Shown: positions 1 through 5,377 of the stretch, piece after piece
Layout: the number at the start of each line of letters is the position of its first letter
How positions within the stretch are numbered: the first letter of the stretch is position 1
The notes under the pieces: generated by a model
Told to the model about the DNA's origin: nothing
Seen by the model: only the letters and a program-made list of their open reading frames with translations
Databases searched by the model: none
Assembly (NCBI GenBank): GCA_021780625.1
Contig: JAJXYI010000145.1
Coordinates: 1-7,621, forward strand
DNA: 7,621 nucleotides
Direction of reading: 5' to 3'
Origin: a bacterium
GTDB lineage: Bacteria > Verrucomicrobiota > Verrucomicrobiae > Opitutales > Opitutaceae
Program-made: the position numbers and the translations under genes

Positions 1-1
1 C

Positions 2-775
2 ATGCTGGCCGAAGCAGACCTTGTGCTCTGCGTGGCCCGACCCCTCCTCGACCAGGCTACCAGGACGCGCCCCGACGCCCTCTACTCGCCTAATGGCGTG
101 GAATACGAAGCGTTTGCGAACCCGTCGGGGAAGGCCACCCTCGATCCGCGCTTCCTGAAACTGGTGGGCAACGGCCGCCCGACCGTCGGCTACTACGGAG
201 CGATCGCCTCCTGGCTCGACGTCGCAACGCTCGTCGCCGTGACCGAGCGCCGGCAGGACTGGAACTTCGTGCTCATCGGCAAGCGGCTCTCTGGGGCGCC
301 GGCCCTCGACGGCTTCGAGGGCCGGCCCAACACGCTCGTGCTTGAAGCGCAACCGTACGCGGACCTACCCGACTACCTGGCACGGTTCACGGTGGCGATG
401 ATCCCGTTCGTCCTCAACACCATCACCCGTGCGACCTCACCCATCAAGATGTACGAATACTTCGCGGCCGGTAAACCCGTCGTCGCGCCGGCGATGCCCG
501 AGTGCAAGGCCTATTCGGAGGTCACAATCTATTGCAGCCCGGATGAATTCGCGCAGGCCCTCGACCACGCTGCCGAGCGGGGCCGGGAGGAGGCGTTCCG
601 GCAACGCCTGCGGTCGCTTGGCCTCGAGAACTCGTGGCACACCCGGGCCTTGCAAATTACCAGTGCGTTGGTCCGGAAGCCTGACGGACAGGGCGCGGGT
701 GGAACGTCGCAACGGTGCAGCGATCACGGATTCAGCGGCGCTGCGGGGTTCGGCGCGCGGGGGACGGACGCGTGA
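2..775 (+). CDS. GT4-type (GT-B fold) glycosyltransferase, C-terminal part, 5' end outside window
   Basis: A nucleotide-sugar-dependent glycosyltransferase, probably cytoplasmic and acting on a surface glycan precursor. Only the last 257 residues are present. Position 2 is an ATG but probably internal, because family members are usually 350-400 residues and the N-terminal acceptor domain is missing. Numbering from that ATG, residues 29-38 (SPNGVEYEAF) match the NGV linker between the two Rossmann-like domains. Residues 63-73 (GYYGAIASWLD) open the donor-binding domain. Residues 146-163 (SPIKMYEYFAAGKPVVAP) are the donor-binding signature, of the kind seen in TuaH-like enzymes. The order IGK, LP-DYL-RF, IPF-N, T-SPIK is typical of that subgroup. 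The last ~30 residues (after 225) are low-complexity and look like read-through rather than domain. The stop TGA at 773-775 overlaps the GTG of the next gene. Family call is firm; donor and acceptor are unknown. Confidence 0.85.
   Translation: MLAEADLVLCVARPLLDQATRTRPDALYSPNGVEYEAFANPSGKATLDPRFLKLVGNGRPTVGYYGAIASWLDVATLVAVTERRQDWNFVLIGKRLSGAPALDGFEGRPNTLVLEAQPYADLPDYLARFTVAMIPFVLNTITRATSPIKMYEYFAAGKPVVAPAMPECKAYSEVTIYCSPDEFAQALDHAAERGREEAFRQRLRSLGLENSWHTRALQITSALVRKPDGQGAGGTSQRCSDHGFSGAAGFGARGTDA
298..326. repeat. Perfect 12-bp inverted repeat with 5-nt loop inside the GT4 gene
   Basis: The arm GCCGGCCCTCGA (298-309) is followed by CGGCT (310-314) and the exact reverse complement TCGAGGGCCGGC (315-326). 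As RNA it would form a very stable 12-bp hairpin. It lies in coding sequence, in a loop region of the protein (residues about 99-109). No T tract follows, so it is not an obvious terminator. It may be chance in GC-rich DNA or a small intragenic structured element. Confidence 0.6.
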
Positions 776-1212
776 GGAAGAGGGTGTTTTGGATCGGGCT
801 CGTGGTATTTGGCGTTCTCGGCTTGGCGTATGGGGGGGGGTGCAGGATCCGGACGAGCGGCGCAACCGACAGCCCGCCGCCTGTTCCCCCTTGCACGGTG
901 GTGCTGCCGAGCGAGCCGCGGGCGATCGTGGAGCTCTTTCCTTCGTCGACTCCCGTCAACGGTTCGTTCAACGTTCAGTCTGACGGGCGGTCGGCCATTG
1001 CGGTCAAGGGGACGGGGTTCACCCAAAGGGACAAGATCTATTGGGACGGTACGAGGCTCGTCACAACCTATGGCGACTCGACGCTGCTTACAGCGTTGGT
1101 GCCGAAAGAGATGTTCACCAGGGCCGGAGCCGTCACCGTTTCTGTGAAGGACCCGGTTTTCTTGACTGATGCCGAAGTCCGGGCCCCCTTCCGGGTGGTC
1201 GCCGCACCGTAG
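772..1212 (+). CDS. Small exported IPT/TIG-domain protein, possible lipoprotein
   Basis: A 146-residue protein from GTG at 772. This start is preferred because a GGGGGA ribosome-binding site sits at 759-764, the GTGA overlap couples it to the preceding gene, and a signal peptide then begins at residue 1. An ATG at 715 would add 19 arginine-rich residues before the signal. Residues 2-4 are RKR, 7-20 are hydrophobic, and a Cys is at residue 24. The residues before the Cys are GGG, so the lipobox is non-canonical and lipidation is uncertain. A proline-rich spacer (about 31-40) follows. Residues ~51-130 resemble an IPT/TIG immunoglobulin-like domain: a GTGF turn at 80-83, then IYWDG, then STLLTALVP, then VTVSVKDP. 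Such domains bind or present ligands outside the cell and have no catalytic residues. Specific function is unknown. Confidence 0.72.
   Translation: MRKRVFWIGLVVFGVLGLAYGGGCRIRTSGATDSPPPVPPCTVVLPSEPRAIVELFPSSTPVNGSFNVQSDGRSAIAVKGTGFTQRDKIYWDGTRLVTTYGDSTLLTALVPKEMFTRAGAVTVSVKDPVFLTDAEVRAPFRVVAAP
832..840 (+). repeat. Homopolymer tract of nine G at the signal-peptide cysteine
   Basis: Nine consecutive G at 832-840 encode Gly-Gly-Gly immediately before the candidate cleavage/lipidation cysteine (TGC at 841-843) of the IPT-domain protein. Tracts this long are prone to polymerase slippage, and a one-base change would frameshift the gene before the mature domain. It could be a phase-variable site or a place where sequencing miscounted. 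Confidence 0.6.
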
Positions 1213-1242
1213 GGTCTTCGGGATGAGAGAAGTGAGGCGGTT

Positions 1243-1249
1243 GGGGAGG
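1243..1249 (+). promoter_or_regulatory. Shine-Dalgarno-like GGGGAGG upstream of ATG 1260
   Basis: GGGGAGG at 1243-1249 is the best ribosome-binding site in this region, 10 nt before ATG 1260. A closer ATG at 1253 opens only a nine-codon frame ending at TGA. The site supports starting the membrane-protein gene at 1260, although the coding character of the next ~240 nt does not. Confidence 0.4.
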
Positions 1250-1259
1250 TTGATGCACG

Positions 1260-2963
1260 ATGTGGGATCTGCACCCGTTTGATCAGGTCAACAAGGAGCG
1301 TGCGCGGCCCCACGGTGGGGCGCGACACAGGGGAGCGCTGGTTCGCGTCTTTGCATCGGAGCAGGTGCAGACCTCAGCCGCCGGTGACCAGGGAGATGCA
1401 GTAGGTGATTGTGGGCGGCGCGAAGTAAGTGAGGAGGCCGGCGAAAACGCTGGCCAAGAACATCCGGCCCGCGCCTCGGAGAGGCCGCGCCAGACGAGCG
1501 CAGCGTTGGCGGCGGCGGGACTCTTCTTCCTAGTCCTGACTGCAAACCTCTGCTTTCCCACGCCGCAGGGACCGGCCGACAACGGTGACTTCTTCCGAAT
1601 CATCAACGAATTCTCGACCGGCCCCCAGGGGTACGAGTACTCGCTTCCGGGAGGCGGAGCCGACGATGACTGGCGGTACTTCACGTACTACCACCGGTAT
1701 TGGCTCCTTGAACGCCCGGATGACACGAGCTTCAAGGTTCCGTGCTCTTCGTCTCTCCTCTTCCTTCCCGGACGGTTCCTCGACGCCAACGCCCCTCCGG
1801 GCTATTTCGACCTGACGTTCAACACCTTCGTGCTGATCGCTGCGCTGGCGACCGCGATGTTCCTCCTTCTCCGCCTCCTCCCCCCAGTGGCGTCGCTTGG
1901 CCTTGGTGTCCTGGCCAGCTTGATCCTGGCCGACGCGGGTGTTGCCTCCTACCTCAACTCGTTCTACCAGGAGTCAGGCGGGTATTTCTTCACCGTTCTG
2001 CTCCTTTGCGCCCTCGGGTGGTGGTGGTTTCGGAACAGTTGGCCATCGCTGCTTGCCCTCCTCGGGACCGCGGTGCTGGCGATGGCGAGCAAGCGGCCCC
2101 TGACAGTGGCGGTCGCAGTCGTGGTGGTCGTCGCGACCGGCGTCGCGGTTGTGCTGGCGCGGTTTCAGAAACGGGAATTGGTGAGGTTCGTCCTGGCGGT
2201 CGCCGTGGTGGTGGTGACCGGCCTCACGGTGAATCGTGTGTCCAGCCTGCCGCTCCACAGCAAGGTCTATTGTTACAGCGCGATCTTCGGCGGCATGTTG
2301 CCGTCGCTGGGCGAAGGTGAGCAGGTCGCGTTCCTGCGAGAGGTTGGTTTGCCGGAGTCATTCGCCGCTTTTAGCGGGACGATTCCTCACGGCCCCGGTA
2401 CACCCTTCGCCGATGAACACGTACAGGCGGCGATGAGCGGAGCCGTCCAGGCGCGCGCCGTGGTCGCGTTCGTCACGCACTACCCGGGTGGATTGTTTCG
2501 GCTGCTCCGCCGAGTGGGCGAGGCGGCGGGGGAATACGAGGTCCCGTATTTCGGCTATCGGGGGCCGGAGTACAGCTCTGCTTCGCAGGACCTCGGGGGG
2601 TTGCACTGGTGGACGGAGCTGCGGGCCGGGGTCCTTGGAGGTTGGATCGGCTACATCGTAGGGGCGCTGCTCACCGCCATCCTGTTCGTCTTCAGGGCCC
2701 ACGGTTCGGCTCGGCGTTGGCTGGTGAAACTGCGGTGGGGCGCCGTGGCGTTCTACCTCGCGTCCCTGACCCAGATCCTCATTGTTGCGCTCGGCGACGG
2801 AGGTGTCAGTCTGCCAAAGGCCCTCTACTTCGCGAACCTGACGTTGGACATTCAGTTCCTGCTTGCGATCGCAGCAATCGGTGTGGTGTTCTTGCCTCGC
2901 GTGGGAAGGCTGTACGGCGTCACCCCGGCGTGGGCAGGCCGGACGAAAGAATCAGGTCAGTAG
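1260..2963 (+). CDS. Polytopic membrane protein, GT-C / WsfD-like glycan hexosyltransferase candidate
   Basis: Up to 567 residues from ATG 1260, with many hydrophobic segments: about 83-98, 171-187, 203-222, 231-247, 252-268, 270-290, 300-322, 461-478, 493-511 and 527-546. Right after the first segment comes an acidic motif (ADNGDFFRI, residues 106-114) in the first extracytoplasmic loop, where GT-C enzymes place catalytic or metal-binding acids. NSFYQESG (223-230) is a second recognisable block. This arrangement resembles WsfD-type glycan hexosyltransferases from memory; a membrane protein of other function is possible. Such enzymes transfer a sugar from a polyprenyl-phosphate donor outside the membrane. 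The start is uncertain. ATG 1260 has a good ribosome-binding site, but residues 1-80 are hydrophilic with poor third-position G/C. GTG 1365 and TTG 1506 (just before the first membrane segment) are alternatives. From residue 83 on, the coding call is firm. Confidence 0.72.
   Translation: MWDLHPFDQVNKERARPHGGARHRGALVRVFASEQVQTSAAGDQGDAVGDCGRREVSEEAGENAGQEHPARASERPRQTSAALAAAGLFFLVLTANLCFPTPQGPADNGDFFRIINEFSTGPQGYEYSLPGGGADDDWRYFTYYHRYWLLERPDDTSFKVPCSSSLLFLPGRFLDANAPPGYFDLTFNTFVLIAALATAMFLLLRLLPPVASLGLGVLASLILADAGVASYLNSFYQESGGYFFTVLLLCALGWWWFRNSWPSLLALLGTAVLAMASKRPLTVAVAVVVVVATGVAVVLARFQKRELVRFVLAVAVVVVTGLTVNRVSSLPLHSKVYCYSAIFGGMLPSLGEGEQVAFLREVGLPESFAAFSGTIPHGPGTPFADEHVQAAMSGAVQARAVVAFVTHYPGGLFRLLRRVGEAAGEYEVPYFGYRGPEYSSASQDLGGLHWWTELRAGVLGGWIGYIVGALLTAILFVFRAHGSARRWLVKLRWGAVAFYLASLTQILIVALGDGGVSLPKALYFANLTLDIQFLLAIAAIGVVFLPRVGRLYGVTPAWAGRTKESGQ
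1300..1328 (-). terminator. Strong hairpin, possible terminator of a minus-strand remnant
   Basis: GCCCCAC (1307-1313) pairs with GTGGGGC (1315-1321) around a minimal loop. The stem extends through CGC 1303-1305 with GCG 1322-1324, and GTG 1300-1302 with CAC 1326-1328, with single-base bulges at G1306 and A1325. On the minus strand it lies 46 nt past the stop of the short membrane-protein-like frame at 1463-1374 and is followed by a modestly T-rich run (CTCCTTGTT). On the plus strand no T tract follows. It could instead be an operator-like palindrome. Confidence 0.3.
1374..1463 (-). pseudogene. Minus-strand 29-codon frame, likely C-terminal remnant of a membrane protein or a tiny membrane ORF
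   Basis: Read on the minus strand, ATG at 1463-1461 runs to TGA at 1376-1374. It encodes 29 residues containing MFLASVFAGLLTYF, then APPTITYCISLVTGG. This is a convincing amphipathic-to-hydrophobic membrane segment with helix-breaking prolines. Hand counting gives 26 of 29 codons ending in G or C, against 13 of 29 for the plus-strand frame over the same bases. The minus frame therefore carries the codon bias of real genes here. The same frame is open a little further upstream, to a TAG at about 1530-1532, with no membrane-like sequence there and no good ribosome-binding site. The simplest reading is the 3' end of a lost gene, with its terminator hairpin at 1328-1300. Chance antisense hydrophobicity remains possible. 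Confidence 0.35.
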
Positions 2964-3003
2964 AGGTCCGAGGTGGTGGGTCAAGGAGCATTGTTGTGCC
3001 GTG

Positions 3004-3035
3004 ACGTCGGCGCGCAAGCGGTGGCACGCCGTCGT
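3004..3035 (+). terminator. Weak hairpin after the WsfD-like gene
   Basis: ACG-T-CGGCG (3004-3012) can pair with CGCCG-T-CGT (3027-3035): eight base pairs with one T-T mismatch and a 14-nt loop. It lies about 40 nt after the stop at 2963. No T tract follows, so it is at best a factor-dependent end or an mRNA-stability structure. Confidence 0.18.
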
Positions 3036-3074
3036 TCCCCGGGCGACCGGCGGAGCGAACAAGCGCGAGCCGCG

Positions 3075-3102
3075 AGCGCCAGCTATCATGTCCACCGGCG
3101 CT
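3075..3102 (+). promoter_or_regulatory. Candidate -10 (TATCAT) flanked by a 6-bp inverted repeat, upstream of the SQD1-like gene
   Basis: TATCAT at 3084-3089 differs from the bacterial -10 consensus by one base and lies about 43 nt before the start codon. No convincing -35 is seen 16-18 nt upstream. It lies between AGCGCC (3075-3080) and GGCGCT (3097-3102), exact inverted repeats that could form a hairpin or an operator. This would be the promoter of the coupled trio beginning at 3132, but the evidence is weak. Confidence 0.25.
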
Positions 3103-3117
3103 GAACTCTACGGAACC

Positions 3118-3126
3118 AGGGGGGAG
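3118..3126 (+). promoter_or_regulatory. Shine-Dalgarno AGGGGGGAG fixing the start at 3132
   Basis: A purine tract at 3118-3126 ends 5 nt before ATG 3132. It is a strong ribosome-binding site, and the encoded NAD-binding motif begins three residues into the protein, so this start is well supported. Confidence 0.7.
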
Positions 3127-3131
3127 CTTCG

Positions 3132-4340
3132 ATGCGGGTCTTGATCACTGGTGTTGACGGTTACCTTGGCTGGTCGTTAGCGTTGCACCTGTCTGCACGG
3201 GGGCACGAGGTCGCCGGCATCGACAACTACTCGCGGCGGGCGTGGGTGGGTGAGATGGGATCGCAATCCGCGATCCCCATCGCCAGCATGGCCGACCGGC
3301 TCATCGCTTTTCACGAGAGGTTCGGGAAGAACCTGCGCTTCTTCAAGGGCGACCTGACCGATCCGGGTTTCGTCGTCAACGCCTACCGGTCCTTTCGCCC
3401 GGAAGCGATCGTCTACCTCGGCGAGATGCCGTCGGCTCCGTACAGCATGGTGGACGTGCAGCACGCCGTGTTCACCCAGACCAACAACCTGGTGGGCACT
3501 CTGGTCACGCTGCACGCCATGCGCGACGTGGTCCCCGAGTGCCACCTCGTCAAGCTCGGCACGATGGGCGAGTACGGAACGCCGAACCTCGACATCCCCG
3601 AGGGTTTCTTCGAGATCGAATATCGCGGGCGCACGGACCGCCTGATGTTCCCCCGCAAGGCGGGGAGCTGGTACCACGAATCCAAGGTGCACGACTCCCA
3701 CAACGTGGAGATGGCCTGTCGGATCTGGGGTCTTTGCTCGACCGACATCATGCAGGGGGTCGTCTACGGCACTCGCATCGAAGCGATGGGCGAGGACCCG
3801 CGGCTGGTCACCCGCTACGACTTCGACCAGTGCTTCGGTACGGCGATCAACCGATTCTGCGCTCAGGCGGTGATCGGGCTGCCGCTGACGCCCTTCGGCA
3901 AGGGTCACCAGCGGCGGGGCTTCTTGCCACTACGCGACTCGATGCAGTGCCTGACGATCGCCATCGAGCATCCGCCGCAGCGTGCCGAGTACCGGGTCTT
4001 CAACCAGTTCGAGGAGGTCTACGACATCACGCAGCTCGCCGAGCGGGTGCAGAAGGTAGGCAACCAAATGGGCCTCGGGGTGACGATCCGTGCCATCGAG
4101 AACCCGCGTGCGGAGGCGGAGGAACACTACTACAACCCCGACCATCGCCATCTCTTGGACCTCGGCTATCAGCCCACGCACGACATGGAAGCCGAACTGG
4201 AGATAATGCTGCGCGACCTCGTGCCGCACCGCGAGCGAATCGAATCGCGCAAGGAGGCGCAATTTCCCGACATTCGCTGGGACGGCTCGCGCCGGCGCTC
4301 TGAGTACCTGCCACCGAGCGAGCCTGCGGAAAGATCATGA
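3132..4340 (+). CDS. UDP-sulfoquinovose synthase-like NAD-dependent epimerase/dehydratase (SQD1/SqdB/Agl3 type)
   Basis: A 402-residue extended short-chain dehydrogenase. The family converts UDP-glucose and sulfite to UDP-sulfoquinovose in the cytoplasm, for sulfolipid or for sulfonated glycans (Agl3 in Sulfolobus). The NAD-binding glycines are G7, G10 and G13, followed by DN at 31-32. The family block KLGTMGEYGTPN begins at 131 and carries the catalytic Thr134. YHESK at 171-175 supplies Tyr171 and Lys175, followed by VHDSHN. Further blocks shared with plant SQD1 include SAPYSM (101-106), GVVYG (209-213), FGKGHQRRGF and NPRAEAEEHYYN. One departure stands out: the usual GEQRSAPYSM reads GEMPSAPYSM (97-106), losing an arginine. 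About 25 extra C-terminal residues are present. The stop overlaps the next start (ATGA, 4337-4340), indicating co-translation with a GT2 enzyme. Family membership is firm; the exact product is open because of the motif change. Confidence 0.88.
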   Translation: MRVLITGVDGYLGWSLALHLSARGHEVAGIDNYSRRAWVGEMGSQSAIPIASMADRLIAFHERFGKNLRFFKGDLTDPGFVVNAYRSFRPEAIVYLGEMPSAPYSMVDVQHAVFTQTNNLVGTLVTLHAMRDVVPECHLVKLGTMGEYGTPNLDIPEGFFEIEYRGRTDRLMFPRKAGSWYHESKVHDSHNVEMACRIWGLCSTDIMQGVVYGTRIEAMGEDPRLVTRYDFDQCFGTAINRFCAQAVIGLPLTPFGKGHQRRGFLPLRDSMQCLTIAIEHPPQRAEYRVFNQFEEVYDITQLAERVQKVGNQMGLGVTIRAIENPRAEAEEHYYNPDHRHLLDLGYQPTHDMEAELEIMLRDLVPHRERIESRKEAQFPDIRWDGSRRRSEYLPPSEPAERS

Positions 4341-5377
4341 GCACTCTGCGCTGGCTCGGCGCGGTCGCGGGCGCACTCGGGCTGGTCGCAGTCTTCCTCC
4401 TCTTCCGGCGCGCCAGGGTGCGGCGCCTCGACTTTGTCTTTGGTTTCCTCTTCAGCCTCGCGTTGCTGGCCGTCTCCGTCGACCCAGATACCGTGGACAT
4501 GCTGCGCGACATGCTCGCCCTCGAGCGCACCCAGTTCAGCCGGCTGATCGCCATCCTCATCGTGTCGAGCGCGCTGCTGTGGGTGCTGCTGCTCTACACC
4601 CGCGTGCGTTGGGCCGAGCATCGGGACCAGTTCGACCGACTGGTGCGGCGCCTCGGCGTGGCGGAGTTCGGGCGCGCCTACCCGCAGGTGACGGCGCTGC
4701 CGCCGGTGCTGGTGGTTCTCCCGGCCCACGACGAAGCGGACAACGTCGGCGCGGTGCTCGCCACGATGCCCAAACGGGTATGCGACCGCGACGTGGCGGC
4801 GCTCGTCGTGGACGACGGCAGCCGCGACGCGACCGCGGCCGCCGCCCGCGGGGCCGGCGCGCTTGCGGTGACGACGCTCAAACGTGGCGGTGGCGCGGCG
4901 CTGCGCCTCGGTTTCGACATCGCGCAGGCGCACGGTGCCGAGATCGTGGTCACCATGGACGCCGACGGCCAGCACCTCCCCGAGGAGCTGGAAGAGGTGG
5001 TGCGGCCGGTGGCAGAGGGCAAGCTCGACGTCGTGATCGGCTCACGAATCCTCGGCCGGCGCGAGAAGGACAGTCGTCTTCGGCTCACCGGCATCCACGT
5101 CTTCAACGCGATCATCCAGTCGCTGGCCGGGGTGAGGGTGAGCGATTGCTCGAGTGGTTACCGGGCGCTGCGGGTCTCGACGCTCGAACGGCTGCTTCTG
5201 CGGCAGGACCAGTTCCATACCGCGGAGTTGATCATCGAAGCCGCCAGGCGTGGCCTGCGCATCGGCGAGGCGCCGATTACCGTGCGCCGGCGGCTTTCGG
5301 GCGCCAGCAAGAAGGGGCGAAACTGGCTGTACGGGGCCGCGTTCGCGCGCACGGTGCTGAAGACGTGGTGGCGTTGA
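4337..5377 (+). CDS. DUF2304-like membrane domain fused to DPM1-like GT2 glycosyltransferase
   Basis: A 346-residue protein starting at the ATG that overlaps the preceding stop (ATGA), with GGAAAG at 4328-4333 upstream. Residues ~5-23, 33-48 and 70-88 are membrane segments in a ~110-residue DUF2304-like domain, a small integral-membrane module often found beside GT2 genes. Residues 124-325 are a GT-A fold GT2 domain of the polyprenyl/dolichol-phosphate mannose synthase type. It shows VLPAHDEADN (127-136), VVDDGS (147-152), the metal-binding DAD at 198-200 within TMDADGQH, and VIGSR (223-227). SDCSSGYRAL (259-268) and QDQFHTAELI (280-289) follow. The likely reaction is transfer of a sugar from a nucleotide donor to polyprenyl phosphate at the inner face of the membrane. 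Its neighbours, a nucleotide-sugar enzyme before and a flippase-like protein after, fit this. Sugar identity is unknown. The fusion order is read directly from one open frame. Confidence 0.86.
   Translation: MSTLRWLGAVAGALGLVAVFLLFRRARVRRLDFVFGFLFSLALLAVSVDPDTVDMLRDMLALERTQFSRLIAILIVSSALLWVLLLYTRVRWAEHRDQFDRLVRRLGVAEFGRAYPQVTALPPVLVVLPAHDEADNVGAVLATMPKRVCDRDVAALVVDDGSRDATAAAARGAGALAVTTLKRGGGAALRLGFDIAQAHGAEIVVTMDADGQHLPEELEEVVRPVAEGKLDVVIGSRILGRREKDSRLRLTGIHVFNAIIQSLAGVRVSDCSSGYRALRVSTLERLLLRQDQFHTAELIIEAARRGLRIGEAPITVRRRLSGASKKGRNWLYGAAFARTVLKTWWR

Noticed and set aside
3088..3144. ATG at 3088 opening a short frame (MSTGAELYG...) before the SQD1-like gene
   Set aside because: No ribosome-binding site and only 18 codons, overlapping the real start at 3132 out of frame. 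A leader peptide is conceivable but unsupported.
3177..3908. 243-codon minus-strand open frame opposite the SQD1-like gene
   Set aside because: The plus-strand product matches a known enzyme family along its whole length, so the antisense frame is a codon-bias artefact.
3539..4303. 254-codon plus-strand frame within the SQD1-like gene
   Set aside because: Arg/Pro/Gly/His-rich translation in an alternative frame of a firmly identified gene, without a ribosome-binding site or domain.
4579..5364. Long plus-strand open frame continuous with the AglD-like gene, giving a 602-residue protein
   Set aside because: The first ~260 residues are arginine/glycine/alanine-rich with no domain and lie out of frame over the GT2 gene, whose motifs are clear. 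It is a GC-rich shadow; the real start is near 5368.
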